Positions 27,350 through 36,158 of a stretch of 37,818 nt of DNA are shown here, one piece after another; position 1 is the first letter of the stretch; each line of letters begins with the position of its first letter. The DNA is from an uncultured Clostridium sp. (GTDB lineage Bacteria > Bacillota > Clostridia > Clostridiales > Clostridiaceae). The stretch is taken from contig NZ_CAAGHK010000100.1 of assembly GCF_900769625.1 (NCBI RefSeq), forward strand, positions 1 to 37,818. The letters are read 5' to 3'. A program made the translations under genes and the position numbers. The notes under the pieces are model-generated. The model ran no database searches. It worked only from the letters and a program-made list of their open reading frames with translations, and was not told where the DNA came from.

Positions 27350-27499
27350 ATTTGTATATTAATAATTCAGCTAATAAAAAACGCTCGTGTAGATACAATT
27401 GAATTTTATGAAAAATCAGGTTTTATTTCTGAAGGTTCAGCTTTTATCTCTGATAGAAGTGGGCTGCTGCTCCAAAAAATGTACACAAAGCTTACATAG
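27350..27499 (+). pseudogene. C-terminal remnant of a GNAT acetyltransferase
   Basis: A frame of about 49 codons without a start ends at TAG 27497. It reads NARVDTIEFYEKSGFISEG, then LLLQKMYTKL. The N-AR-x5-FYEKxGF pattern is the last part of motif A/B of GNAT N-acetyltransferases. The acetyl-CoA pyrophosphate loop and everything before it are missing. It begins right after the permease stop. Confidence 0.7.
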
Positions 27500-27589
27500 T
27501 ATATAAATGTATTTATTATTAAACATTTACATATTGCATACTATAATTACAAAATATATAACAATAAAATAGTATATACAGCATGACTT

Positions 27590-27634
27590 CAGGATGATTT
27601 TAATTATATTTATTAAATCATCCTGCTTTTATTT
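27590..27634 (+). terminator. Terminator upstream of mutL
   Basis: CAGGATGATTT with AAATCATCCTG (11 bp) and CTTTTATTT. A TATAAT box at 27542-27547 lies about 45 bases upstream, but its -35 (TTAAAC) is weak, so it may simply end the permease/GNAT-remnant transcript. Confidence 0.75.
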
Positions 27635-27734
27635 GTTATTGATGTGTAAAATATTATATAATACATTTGTTATATAATATAACCTCATATTTGTAGGATA
27701 CTTAGGATACGCGAAAGGAGGGATACATACATAT

Positions 27735-29855
27735 ATGAAAAGAATTAATATATTAAATGAAGATACAGCAAATAAAATTGCAGCTGGAGAAGTTGTAGAA
27801 AGACCATCTTCAGTTGTCAAAGAATTAATTGAAAATTCAATTGATGCTAATGCAAAAAACATTACTATTGAAATAGAAGATGGTGGTACATCTCTCATTA
27901 GAATTATAGATGATGGTGACGGAATATATAAAGATGATATAGAAAAGGCCTTTATGCCTCATGCTACAAGTAAAATCAGAAATTCAGAGGATATATACAA
28001 TATAAGTACATTAGGATTCAGAGGAGAGGCACTCCCATCAATAGCCTCCGTAGCAAAAGTAAATTTAAAGTCAAAGATAGCAGATTCTGAATATGGATAT
28101 GAAGTTAATATTGAAGGCGGTAAATTTTCAAAGGTATCAGAATGTGGAACTAATAAAGGAACCATCATTGAAGTAAAAAATTTATTTTTCAATGTACCAG
28201 CAAGAAAGAAGTTTTTGAAGTCAGTTTCAAAAGAAGGCTCAATGATCAATGATATTATAACAAGAATTGCTCTTTCTCATCCATATATCAGCTTCAAACT
28301 TTTTAGCAATCATAAAAAAGTAATACATACTTTTGGTAATAACGATATTAAAGATACCTTAAGAACTATATATGGAAAATCTATCAGTGATAATATTATA
28401 TACTTTGAAGACAGCAGTGACCTGGTGACAATTCATGGTTATGTGGGCAGGGAAGATATCGCCAGAGGCTCAAGGAATAATCAGAGCATATTTGTAAATA
28501 AAAGATACATAAAGAATAAAAGCCTGACGGTAGCTGTAGAACAGGCCTTCAAGTCATTTTCTACAGTCAACAAGTTTCCATTCTTCGTATTGTTTGTTGA
28601 AATATACCCTGAATATGTAGATGTAAATATACACCCAACAAAAGCAGAGATAAAATTCAATGATGAAAGAATGATATTCAAAAAAATATTTGGAGCAGTG
28701 CATAGTGCCCTAAAAAATGATGTTTTCGAATCATTTGCAATTGAAGAAGAAGTAAAAAAAGAAAATCCACCAAAACTTTCCTTTGAAGAACTTACTTTTA
28801 AAATAAAGCAGGAAGAGGAAAATGTTAGATACGCCAATAATGCAGCTAAAGAAATATTGAATAATGGTGGCATTCTTAAAGCAGGCAATTCATCTGCTTC
28901 ATTAAATACAGATACTGAAGTAAAGAATAGTTCTCTATATAGAGAAAAAACAGATATCATAGGCTTAAAAAAGAAGAACGATGATTGTGATGCAGTTGAT
29001 ATTCCTTTAGACTTAAAAAGCAGTCCGGATACATTCTGCTGCAATATTCAAATTGAAGAAAAACCTAAAAACACTTTAAATTCTACAGATACAGAATATA
29101 CAGATATAAATAATAACAGACCTGCATATGAATCTGTCAGTGAAACTTCTTCGCATATTACTGAACAGTTTAAAGAAAAATATAACGATTATTTAGAATC
29201 ATCACCTAATGCAATAAATCTCATCGAAGAAAATACAGTTAGAGAAATTAAACAGAAGGAAGAGCCTGTTGCAAAATTTCCACCGCTGACAATTATAGGA
29301 CAATATAACAAGACATATATTTTAGGAGAATATGGCGGTACTCTGTATATGATTGATCAGCATGCTGCTCATGAAAAAATATATTTTGAGAAGTATTTGA
29401 AGGATATTGAGAGCGGTGACATAATAGTTCAGCCGTTGATGATACCATGTGTAATAGATCTTACTTGTGACGACTATTCTTATTTTGAAGAAAATAAAGA
29501 AATTTTTAAGGAAGCAGGCTTTATATTAGAGGAATTCGGAGGAACATCAGTAGCTCTGAAAGAAGTACCATACTTTTTAGGCAAATTGAATCCTAAAAAG
29601 TTATTCTTAGAAATTCTTGATAATCTAAAAAACCTCGGTAATGGCAAAACTACTGAAGTAAAGCATAATGCTATCGCAACAAAAGCTTGTAAATCAGCAA
29701 TCAAAGGAAATGATGAACTGCAGATGAATGAAATGATTAAGCTTGTAGAAGACTTAAGATATATAGATGATCCATTCCATTGTCCACATGGAAGACCGGT
29801 AATTATTAAATTTACAAGTACTGATATAGATAAGAAATTTAAAAGAATAGTATAA
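27735..29855 (+). CDS. mutL: DNA mismatch repair protein MutL, endonuclease type
   Basis: A 706-residue partner of MutS. The N-terminal GHKL ATPase has KIAAGEVVERP, ELIENSIDA, DDGDGI and TLGFRGEALPSI. A poorly conserved acidic linker runs from about 340 to 510. The C-terminal domain holds the metal site DQHA (541-544) followed by HEKIYFE, plus ACKSAIK and CPHGRP near the end. These mark a nicking MutL, as in bacteria without MutH. RBS AAAGGAGGG lies 12 bases before the ATG, slightly far. Followed by miaA after 49 bases; probably one operon with miaA and hfq. Confidence 0.96.
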   Translation: MKRINILNEDTANKIAAGEVVERPSSVVKELIENSIDANAKNITIEIEDGGTSLIRIIDDGDGIYKDDIEKAFMPHATSKIRNSEDIYNISTLGFRGEALPSIASVAKVNLKSKIADSEYGYEVNIEGGKFSKVSECGTNKGTIIEVKNLFFNVPARKKFLKSVSKEGSMINDIITRIALSHPYISFKLFSNHKKVIHTFGNNDIKDTLRTIYGKSISDNIIYFEDSSDLVTIHGYVGREDIARGSRNNQSIFVNKRYIKNKSLTVAVEQAFKSFSTVNKFPFFVLFVEIYPEYVDVNIHPTKAEIKFNDERMIFKKIFGAVHSALKNDVFESFAIEEEVKKENPPKLSFEELTFKIKQEEENVRYANNAAKEILNNGGILKAGNSSASLNTDTEVKNSSLYREKTDIIGLKKKNDDCDAVDIPLDLKSSPDTFCCNIQIEEKPKNTLNSTDTEYTDINNNRPAYESVSETSSHITEQFKEKYNDYLESSPNAINLIEENTVREIKQKEEPVAKFPPLTIIGQYNKTYILGEYGGTLYMIDQHAAHEKIYFEKYLKDIESGDIIVQPLMIPCVIDLTCDDYSYFEENKEIFKEAGFILEEFGGTSVALKEVPYFLGKLNPKKLFLEILDNLKNLGNGKTTEVKHNAIATKACKSAIKGNDELQMNEMIKLVEDLRYIDDPFHCPHGRPVIIKFTSTDIDKKFKRIV

Positions 29856-29904
29856 TAAATTAAATATAAATAACGATATATTTTAGTTTGGAGAGGAAAC
29901 ACTT

Positions 29905-30834
29905 ATGAAACAGAAATTACTAGTTCTCGGGGGTCCTACGGCTGTAGGCAAGACTGAACTTTCTATCAGACTTGCAAAAGAATTAGACGGAGAAATAATA
30001 TCCGCTGATTCAATGCAGATATATAAATATATGGATATAGGTTCAGCAAAGGTTACAGAAGAAGAAATGGATGGCGTAAAACATCATTTGATTGATGTAA
30101 TCGAGCCTGATGTTCCTTTTTCTGTTGCTGACTTTAAGGAGCATGGAGAAAAAGCAATAAATGAAATATTATCGAAAGATAAATTTCCTATAATTGCAGG
30201 CGGTACTGGTCTTTACATCAATTCGCTTACATGCAATATGACTTTTACCGAAGTAGAGAAAGATGAAGAGTATAGACAATGCCTTGAAAAACTATGTGAA
30301 GAAAAGGGTAATAATCATGTTCATGAAATGCTTAAAGACATTGACCCTCTCAGCTATAGGGAAATACATGCTAACAATAGAAAAAGAGTAATTAGAGCTT
30401 TAGAAGTATATAAACTTACTGGTAAGCCATTCAGTTCTTTTAATGCAGGAGAAGATTTCTATAAAAGCGATTATGATGTTTATTACTATGTTCTTACCAT
30501 GAACAGAGAAAAACTTTATCAAAAAATCAATAAAAGAGTAGATATCATGATGAAAAATGGTCTCTTAGATGAGTGCATAAAACTTAAAGAAATGAGTTAT
30601 AATTCTGATATGCAGTCAATGCAGGGAATAGGATACAAAGAGATTTTATATTATTTAGAAGGGAAGATATCTCTAGAAACAGCTGTTGATATGATAAAGC
30701 AGGGCTCAAGAAATTATGCAAAGAGACAGCTTACATGGTTCAGACGTGATAAACGCTGTGTATTCCTTGATAAAGATGTATTATCTGATGAAGAAATTCT
30801 ACATAAAATTCTGGATGACATAAAAAATAACTAA
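29905..30834 (+). CDS. miaA: tRNA dimethylallyltransferase
   Basis: Adds a dimethylallyl group to N6 of A37 in tRNAs reading UNN codons. It has 309 residues, the normal length. P-loop GGPTAVGKTELS at the N-terminus; SADSMQIYKYMDIGSAK (substrate loop), HHLIDVI, AGGTGLYI, then NRKRVIRALE and RNYAKRQLTWFRRD at the end, all as in MiaA. RBS GGAGAGG lies ten bases before the ATG. The next step, methylthiolation by MiaB, is encoded at the right edge of this window on the other strand. Confidence 0.96.
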   Translation: MKQKLLVLGGPTAVGKTELSIRLAKELDGEIISADSMQIYKYMDIGSAKVTEEEMDGVKHHLIDVIEPDVPFSVADFKEHGEKAINEILSKDKFPIIAGGTGLYINSLTCNMTFTEVEKDEEYRQCLEKLCEEKGNNHVHEMLKDIDPLSYREIHANNRKRVIRALEVYKLTGKPFSSFNAGEDFYKSDYDVYYYVLTMNREKLYQKINKRVDIMMKNGLLDECIKLKEMSYNSDMQSMQGIGYKEILYYLEGKISLETAVDMIKQGSRNYAKRQLTWFRRDKRCVFLDKDVLSDEEILHKILDDIKNN

Positions 30835-30881
30835 GTGTATAATATAATTACATTAATATAAAATATTGGGAGGGGTTGTAA

Positions 30882-31115
30882 TTGGTCACAAAAACGATAA
30901 ATAATATTCAGGATATTTTTCTTAACAATGCAAGGAAAAATAGAACCAATTTAACGGTTCATTTATTAAATGGTTTTCAAATTAAGGGAATAGTAAAAGG
31001 GTTTGATAATTTTACAGTTATTTTAGAATGTGATGATAATATGATGTTGATTTATAAACACTCTATTTCAACAATAACGCCTGAAAAACCAATACCTTTT
31101 ACCAATAGTAATTGA
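30882..31115 (+). CDS. hfq: RNA chaperone Hfq
   Basis: A 77-residue Sm-like protein that forms a hexameric ring and helps small RNAs pair with mRNAs. Sm1: LTVHLLNGFQIKGIVKGFDNF; Sm2: YKHSIST, with the proximal-site YKH. No acidic C-terminal tail, as usual in Firmicutes. The start is TTG at 30882, seven bases after GGGAGGGG, giving the family start VTKTINNIQDIFLN. It follows miaA by 47 bases, the standard order. Confidence 0.96.
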   Translation: MVTKTINNIQDIFLNNARKNRTNLTVHLLNGFQIKGIVKGFDNFTVILECDDNMMLIYKHSISTITPEKPIPFTNSN

Positions 31116-31119
31116 TACT

Positions 31120-31153
31120 AAATAAATAGGCAGTCTATGCCTATTTATTTTTT
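31120..31153 (+). terminator. Terminator of the mutL-miaA-hfq unit
   Basis: A 13-bp perfect stem (31120-31132 with 31138-31150), five-base loop and T-run. Part of it can also pair with 31158-31166, giving an alternative fold. Confidence 0.88.
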
Positions 31154-31185
31154 TAACGCATAGACTAATTATACAAAAATTATAA

Positions 31186-31272
31186 AACAATATAAATGGC
31201 AATTCAATCTGTACAACAATAGTTGCATATACAAATGACACACTAAACAGAACTGTTTTTGTAGCAGAATAA
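31186..31272 (+). pseudogene. Short coding remnant after hfq, family unknown
   Basis: A 28-codon frame without a start reads NGNSICTTIVAYTNDTLNRT, then VFVAE and TAA. The sequence looks like the end of a beta-rich, perhaps exported or spore-surface protein, but this is only an impression. No RBS and no upstream frame. Confidence 0.35.
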
Positions 31273-31287
31273 GGTTAAAAGTTGTAG

Positions 31288-31316
31288 ATGACATAAGAAA
31301 AAAGTAGAGTTATAAT
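31288..31316 (+). promoter_or_regulatory. Promoter of the PLP enzyme gene
   Basis: ATGACA (31288-31293), 17 bases, TATAAT (31311-31316). Start expected near 31323, about 50 bases before the ATG. Confidence 0.6.
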
Positions 31317-31373
31317 ATATTAGAAAGCATTATAATTCTGCTTTTTTGAGCAGCTTGAAGGAGAAAATCACAG

Positions 31374-32660
31374 ATGTTAAACAAAACAGAAGAATTTTTA
31401 AAAAATAATTACGGTATAAGCGACGATACTTTTAAAGTATATAGACAGGCTATAGATGATATAGAAGTACAGTTTAAAGATTATGACGAAATAAGAGAAT
31501 TTAATCAGCTTAAAGTACTCAAAGCATTTCAGGAAGAAAAAATAAGTGACTCTCATTTCACTAATACTACTGGATATGGATTAGATGACATGGGCAGAGA
31601 TGCATTAGACAGAGTATATGCAAGAGTATTTAATACTGAAGCAGGCCTTGTAAGACCTCATATAGTAAGCGGAACTCACGCCATAGGATGTGCCATAGCT
31701 GGTAATACAAGACCAGGAGATAAGATATTATGTGTTTCTGGTATGCCATATGACACTTTACTTGGCGTATTAGGATTGTCAAAGAAGAAGAATCCAGGTT
31801 CATTAGATGAATACGGAATATCTACAGAAGTTATCGATTTAAACGAAGAAGGAAAGTTTAGATTTGATGCAATTAAAGAAGCATTAAGAAATGACAGCAG
31901 CATCAAACTAATACATATTCAAAGAAGTACTGGATATGCTTCAAGAAAATCATTTTTAGTATCTCAGATTGCAGAAGTGATTTCACATATAAGAGAAGTA
32001 AGAAAAGACGTAATAATTTTTGTCGACAACTGTTATGGAGAATTCGTTGAAACTGTAGAGCCTACAGATTTTGGAGCAGATATCATGGCGGGATCACTTA
32101 TGAAAAACATCGGTGGAGGAATAGCTCCCGGCGGTGGATACATAGTTGGTAAAAGAGAGTATGTAGAGGCTGCAGCCAATAGAATGACAGTACCAGGTGT
32201 AGGAGGAGAGTATGGTGCAACTTATGGACTTATGAGAAGTTTATTCCAAGGATTGTTCTCAGCACCACATGTAACAATGGAAGCAGTAAAAACAGCCATC
32301 TTTACTGCTAGAGTAATGGAAATAGCAGGATTCAAAGTATTCCCAGATTCAAATGAAAAAAGAACTGATATAATTCAGGCTATAGAATTTGGTAATCCTA
32401 AGAAGCTTGTAAATTTCTGTAGCGGTATTCAGGCTGGTTCGCCAATAGATGCATTTGCTGTATGTGAACCTTGGGCAATGCCAGGATATGATAATGAAAT
32501 AGTAATGGCTGCGGGAGCATTTATTTCTGGTTCAACAATAGAATTATCGGCAGATGGGCCTATAAGAGAGCCGTACATAGCTTACATGCAGGGTGGACTA
32601 AACTTTGATCACGGAAAGATAGGAGTACTTATAGGGCTTGATAAGGTACTTAAAAGTTAA
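31374..32660 (+). CDS. ynbB: PLP-dependent enzyme of the 'aluminium resistance'/YnbB family
   Basis: A 428-residue fold-type I PLP enzyme related to cystathionine gamma-synthase and methionine gamma-lyase, annotated in many genomes as aluminium resistance protein; the true substrate is not settled. PLP landmarks: GTHAIGCAIAGNTRPGD, IIFVDNCYGEF (Asp contacting the ring) and DIMAGSLMKNIGGGIAPGG, in which Lys is the Schiff-base residue. GGEYGATYGLMR and AFAVCEPWAMPGY are typical of this subgroup. GAAGGAG lies 11 bases before the ATG. The position after hfq is conserved in Bacillus and Clostridium. Confidence 0.9.
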   Translation: MLNKTEEFLKNNYGISDDTFKVYRQAIDDIEVQFKDYDEIREFNQLKVLKAFQEEKISDSHFTNTTGYGLDDMGRDALDRVYARVFNTEAGLVRPHIVSGTHAIGCAIAGNTRPGDKILCVSGMPYDTLLGVLGLSKKKNPGSLDEYGISTEVIDLNEEGKFRFDAIKEALRNDSSIKLIHIQRSTGYASRKSFLVSQIAEVISHIREVRKDVIIFVDNCYGEFVETVEPTDFGADIMAGSLMKNIGGGIAPGGGYIVGKREYVEAAANRMTVPGVGGEYGATYGLMRSLFQGLFSAPHVTMEAVKTAIFTARVMEIAGFKVFPDSNEKRTDIIQAIEFGNPKKLVNFCSGIQAGSPIDAFAVCEPWAMPGYDNEIVMAAGAFISGSTIELSADGPIREPYIAYMQGGLNFDHGKIGVLIGLDKVLKS

Positions 32661-32677
32661 ATATATATCATATCTTT

Positions 32678-32718
32678 AAAATACACTCATGATAACCATG
32701 AGTGTATTTTAATTTTTT
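32678..32718 (+). terminator. Terminator of the PLP enzyme gene
   Basis: A 14-bp perfect stem (32678-32691 with 32697-32710), five-base loop and T-run. Confidence 0.9.
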
Positions 32719-32860
32719 GGATTCTTTTTAAGGATGAAAAAAATTATATAATACTTTGTAATAAAAACTTATAGATATATTTATAAACCTCGAAAAAATA
32801 TATTTTTAATTAGAGAAATATAATCATTGCGTATTTAGTAGTTGTATACAATAAAAAATA

Positions 32861-32904
32861 AAAGAAAAGCATCTCAATATTAATTACTTGAGATGCTTTT
32901 CTTT
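32861..32904. terminator. Terminator of lexA, usable from both sides
   Basis: A 17-bp perfect stem (32861-32877 with 32888-32904), ten-base loop. T-rich sequence follows on the minus strand, so it chiefly ends lexA; it can also back up the preceding plus-strand terminator. Confidence 0.85.
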
Positions 32905-32942
32905 TACTTTTTTCTGAATTTCTAAAACCTATAAATTCTATA

Positions 32943-33548
32943 TTAGTATGCTCTATATATCCCTACAAGTTTTCCAAGTATTGAACAATCATCAACTATA
33001 ATAGGTTCCATAGTATCATTTTCAGGCTGAAGTCTTATATGATCTTTTTCCTTGAAGAATCTTTTGATTGTAGCGCTGTCATCAATAAGTGCTACAACAA
33101 TTTCACCATTAGAAGCATCATTACAGCTTTCTATAATAGCTAAATCCTTATCATTTATACCTGCTTTAATCATACTTTGACCAGAAACTCTAAGCATGAA
33201 TAATTCTCTGTCATGTTTTATAAAATCAAGTGGTAATAAAAAAGTATCTTCAACATTTTCTGTTGCCAGTATTGGCAGACCCGCTGTAATTTTGCCTACT
33301 ATAGGTATAGAAATCATTTCTTTCTTTGGAGCAGATAATTCAGCTATTTCTAAAGCTCTTGGCTTTGAAGGATCCCTTTTTATTAGTCCTTTTTTCTCTA
33401 ATCTTTTTAAATGCCCATGAACAGTAGAAGTTGATTTTAATGAAACTGCTTCACATATTTCTCTTACTGAAGGTGGATAACCCTTCTTTTCTGTATAAGT
33501 TTTTAAAAATTCGTAAATTTCCGTTTGTTTATCTTTTCCATCTCCCAT
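32943..33548 (-). CDS. lexA: SOS repressor LexA
   Basis: Represses DNA-damage genes and cleaves itself when RecA filaments form. It has 201 residues. Winged helix N-terminus with recognition helix region STSTVHGHLKRLEKKGLI. The cleavage site is Ala89-Gly90 (KITAGLP). Catalytic pair: Ser125 in SGQSM and Lys162 in ATIKRF. A GTG at 33557 is in frame but lies inside the RBS GAGGTG (33560-33555), so the ATG at 33548 is the start. Its promoter overlaps an SOS box (33602), consistent with autoregulation. Confidence 0.96.
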   Translation of the reverse strand: MGDGKDKQTEIYEFLKTYTEKKGYPPSVREICEAVSLKSTSTVHGHLKRLEKKGLIKRDPSKPRALEIAELSAPKKEMISIPIVGKITAGLPILATENVEDTFLLPLDFIKHDRELFMLRVSGQSMIKAGINDKDLAIIESCNDASNGEIVVALIDDSATIKRFFKEKDHIRLQPENDTMEPIIVDDCSILGKLVGIYRAY

Positions 33549-33575
33549 TGCATACACCTCGCTATTCTTATATTA

Positions 33576-33604
33576 ATTATATCATATTGTTACACATATA
33601 GCAA
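33576..33604 (-). promoter_or_regulatory. Promoter of lexA
   Basis: On the minus strand TTGCTA (33604-33599), 17 bases, TATAAT (33581-33576). Confidence 0.75.
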
Positions 33605-33615
33605 ACCTATGTTCT
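33602..33615 (-). promoter_or_regulatory. LexA (SOS) box
   Basis: GAAC-ATAG-GTTT on the minus strand, matching the Firmicute GAAC-N4-GTTC pattern except the last base. It overlaps the lexA -35 box, so bound LexA would block polymerase. Confidence 0.75.
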
Positions 33616-33790
33616 ATATTTTGCTATATAAATATATGTAAAAATCCATGTAGTTATTTATCACATTAATATTATGATAATCTCGAATTCGACTAAAAAA
33701 GAATACAAATTCTACTTTTTATATACTATCCAAATTCTAAAGCTTTAAACATGAGTAAAAGTAATATTTATATAGATGTACAATCATAAT

Positions 33791-33819
33791 TTGATTTTTT
33801 TATATGCATTTGGTATAAT
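33791..33819 (+). promoter_or_regulatory. Promoter of the acidic Cys-cluster protein gene
   Basis: TTGATT (33791-33796), 17 bases ending in TGG (extended -10), TATAAT (33814-33819). Confidence 0.75.
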
Positions 33820-33856
33820 GTTAAGATGACTTTATTTAGAGAGGAAGTGCTGTTGA

Positions 33857-34282
33857 ATGGCATATAAATATACAGATGATGATTACTGCGATATCTATGA
33901 AAATAAAATCTGTGATAACTGCGGCAAATGTCTTGAAATGGAAGGCATTGATACTAAAGCTATAAAAATTGAAGATATAGCAAAAAATCTTGAAGAAAAT
34001 GCAGTACTTGAAGAAGAATTTGCAAATGATTTAAAAGCTAATCTTAACGAAGATGAGTTAGATGAAATAGATGAAGAAAATCTCGATTTAAAAGATATAT
34101 ACAGCAGATTTGGGATTAATAGCAGTTCATTTGATGACAATTATGATGAAGAAGAATATGAAGATGCATTTGAACATATGGAATATATAGAAGAACTAGC
34201 TGATTTAAACAATGCTGATTTCGATGATATGACAGAAGAAATATACCCAGGCGTAAGACGTTTTAAAAATAAAAATAATTAG
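33857..34282 (+). CDS. Acidic protein with N-terminal Cys cluster, function unknown
   Basis: A 141-residue cytosolic protein, extremely rich in Asp and Glu. It starts with a likely metal site: Cys11, then Cys19-x2-Cys22-x2-Cys25 (CDIYENKICDNCGKC). A helical acidic segment follows, EDELDEIDEENLDLKDIYS, and the end is PGVRRFKNK. It would suit a small zinc-ribbon or iron-sulfur protein with an acidic tail, perhaps a protein-binding regulator (inference). I do not recognise a named family. AGAGAGGAAGTG precedes the ATG. It has a strong promoter of its own and a terminator, and diverges from lexA; the SOS box is about 240 bases from its start and probably not involved. Confidence 0.75.
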   Translation: MAYKYTDDDYCDIYENKICDNCGKCLEMEGIDTKAIKIEDIAKNLEENAVLEEEFANDLKANLNEDELDEIDEENLDLKDIYSRFGINSSSFDDNYDEEEYEDAFEHMEYIEELADLNNADFDDMTEEIYPGVRRFKNKNN

Positions 34283-34285
34283 TAT

Positions 34286-34321
34286 AAATAGCAGGAGAAA
34301 TAAATTTCCTGCTATTTTATT
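34286..34321 (+). terminator. Terminator of the acidic protein gene
   Basis: AAATAGCAGGA with TCCTGCTATTT (34286-34296 with 34307-34317) and a T-rich end, directly after the stop codon. Confidence 0.85.
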
Positions 34322-34419
34322 ATGTTTGATAATAAATTTATCAAATATATATTTTGAATAGTTTTATATTAATTCCACATAATAATAGTGTCAGTGTTAT
34401 TACGGAAAGGATGATATAA

Positions 34420-34962
34420 ATGAAGCGTAAATCTATTTTAGCATTATCATTAGCAGCAATGCTCAGCCTTGGAATATTAACAAGTGGATGTGGAAATCAA
34501 ACTAATACTACTGATAACGGAAACAATGCGACTGATAAACTTGATGAAAGTATGGATAAAGCAGGTAATGCGGTAAGAGATGGAGCAGAATCTGTTAAAG
34601 ATGGAATTGAAGGAGTAGGAGATTCAGTAAAATACACTGCTATCGACGTAAAAGATGATTTTGCGAAAGCTGGACACGATTTTACAAATTCTACAGATAC
34701 AAATAAAGATTACTTCAGCGCAACCGAAACAGATTATACTGCTGATGGCGATCTTATCCGAATATATGAATTTGATAATGCAGCTGATGCAGATGAAGCA
34801 GTATCAACCATATCTTCAGATGGATTAAGTATTAATGGAACAACAATATATACAAACAAACCTTATTATTATAGAAAAGGGAATACAATTATAGTTTATG
34901 AAGGTTCAAATGAAGATTATGTGACAGAGTTTAATACACTTTATGGCAATCCAATAATTTAA
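34420..34962 (+). CDS. Putative lipoprotein
   Basis: A 180-residue exported protein with a lipoprotein signal: MKRKS, a hydrophobic core, then LTSGC with Cys24 as the lipid site. After it come an Asn/Thr/Asp-rich linker and an amphipathic repeat-like stretch (DKAGNAVRDGAESVKDGIEG). The C-terminal half (about 105-180) looks like a small alpha/beta domain with IRIYEFDNAADADEAV and NTIIVYEGSNEDY. Function unknown; similar short lipoproteins are common in clostridia. GGAAAGGATG lies seven to nine bases before the ATG. A possible promoter is TTGAAT at 34353-34358 with CATAAT 18 bases on. Single-gene unit. Confidence 0.8.
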   Translation: MKRKSILALSLAAMLSLGILTSGCGNQTNTTDNGNNATDKLDESMDKAGNAVRDGAESVKDGIEGVGDSVKYTAIDVKDDFAKAGHDFTNSTDTNKDYFSATETDYTADGDLIRIYEFDNAADADEAVSTISSDGLSINGTTIYTNKPYYYRKGNTIIVYEGSNEDYVTEFNTLYGNPII

Positions 34963-34988
34963 ATATATTAAAGCAATAAGTTTAGTAG

Positions 34989-35030
34989 TAAAAAAGATAA
35001 GCAGAATCAATACATGCTTATCTTTTTTAG
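34989..35030. terminator. Convergent terminator for the lipoprotein and recombinase genes
   Basis: A 13-bp stem (34991-35003 with 35015-35027) with A-runs on the left and T-runs on the right, so it works on both strands. Confidence 0.88.
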
Positions 35031-35038
35031 AATAAAAT

Positions 35039-36025
35039 TTATAAGTTTGATAACGGATTTGATTTGACAGCATCTCTTAAATCATCATCATCAACGTGAG
35101 TATAAATCTGAGTTGTAGATATGTTTTCATGACCTAATATATTCTGAAGGCTACGTATATCAACGTTCCCATATTTATACATTAATGTTGCTGCTGTATG
35201 CCTTAGTTTATGGGGAGTATATTTTTCATTAGTAAACCCGGCATTATTAATATGTTTTTTAATCATTATTTCAACCGTTCTTTTGTTTATAGGTGCATTT
35301 CTCGATGATAAAAACAAATATTTTTTATTTTCTTCAGTTGCTTTTGAATCATTTCTTACATTTAAATAATTTTGAAGGGCTTTTAAACAGGCATCATTCA
35401 AGTATACAGTTCGTTCTTTATTTCCTTTACCTACAATAGTAAGGATATCACCACGTATTTTTTCTTTTTCTATGCTGCATAACTCCGATAATCTCATTCC
35501 ACAATTTAAAAAGAAGGTGAGAATACAGTAATCTCGATAATAGTTTTTATCATCCTTATCTAAAGATTCTAGCAGTGTTATGCTTTGATTTAATGTAAGA
35601 TAAACAGGATGACGCTTGTTAATTTTAGGAGATTCCAGCTCCATTGCCGGATTTTCTGAAATAATTTTAGCTTTTCCAAAAAGATATTTAAAGAAAGACT
35701 TTAAAGTTGCAACCTTTCTGGCTCTGGCATATGAGCTATTGTTCCTATATTTTTCAGTAAAAGATAAAAATGCATACAGATCTCTAAGTTTAATTGTTTT
35801 AATAAATTCATTATCAATCTGACTAATATTTATTTCTTCAAATTCCACATCATTGCTGACAAGACCTCTGTAAACAGATAAAAACCTAAAAAACAGCGTC
35901 AAATCAATCTTGTAAGCATCTATTGTATTTGGAGATTTGCTTTTTATAGTTTCTAAATAATTGAGAAAATCAGTGACGCTTTCTGGAAGATTGTCATTTT
36001 TAAGTACCTGGATGTCATATTTCAT
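35039..36025 (-). CDS. Tyrosine recombinase, Xer type
   Basis: A 328-residue site-specific recombinase. The SAM-like core-binding domain covers about 1-115 (SPNTIDAYKIDLTLFFRFL). The catalytic domain has Arg178 (GMRLSEL), Lys200 (VGKGNK), His272 and Arg275 (PHKLRHT), His299 (LGHE) and nucleophile Tyr308 (QIYTH), so all six active-site residues are present. Xer proteins resolve chromosome dimers at dif; a gene of this kind beside lexA is common in clostridia. An in-frame ATG at 36043 has no RBS; the ATG at 36025 follows GTGGTGA and is chosen. A 34-bp lox-like inverted repeat lies 134 bases upstream of this start. Whether it is XerC, XerD or a dedicated invertase/integrase cannot be decided from sequence alone. 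Confidence 0.9.
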   Translation of the reverse strand: MKYDIQVLKNDNLPESVTDFLNYLETIKSKSPNTIDAYKIDLTLFFRFLSVYRGLVSNDVEFEEINISQIDNEFIKTIKLRDLYAFLSFTEKYRNNSSYARARKVATLKSFFKYLFGKAKIISENPAMELESPKINKRHPVYLTLNQSITLLESLDKDDKNYYRDYCILTFFLNCGMRLSELCSIEKEKIRGDILTIVGKGNKERTVYLNDACLKALQNYLNVRNDSKATEENKKYLFLSSRNAPINKRTVEIMIKKHINNAGFTNEKYTPHKLRHTAATLMYKYGNVDIRSLQNILGHENISTTQIYTHVDDDDLRDAVKSNPLSNL

Positions 36026-36158
36026 TATAATCACCACAATCATTTGATAATTTTTGTTGCCAAGCGTGCCAATTTAAATATTTTTATATCAAAAACTCCT
36101 ATAAATGGCTTGTACACTTGATTTAACTATATTATATCAGATTTATGATTTTTGTTCA

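Noticed and set aside
33695..33721. A-rich/T-rich hairpin between lexA and the acidic protein gene
   Set aside because: Weak, interrupted stem with no gene ending nearby on either strand.
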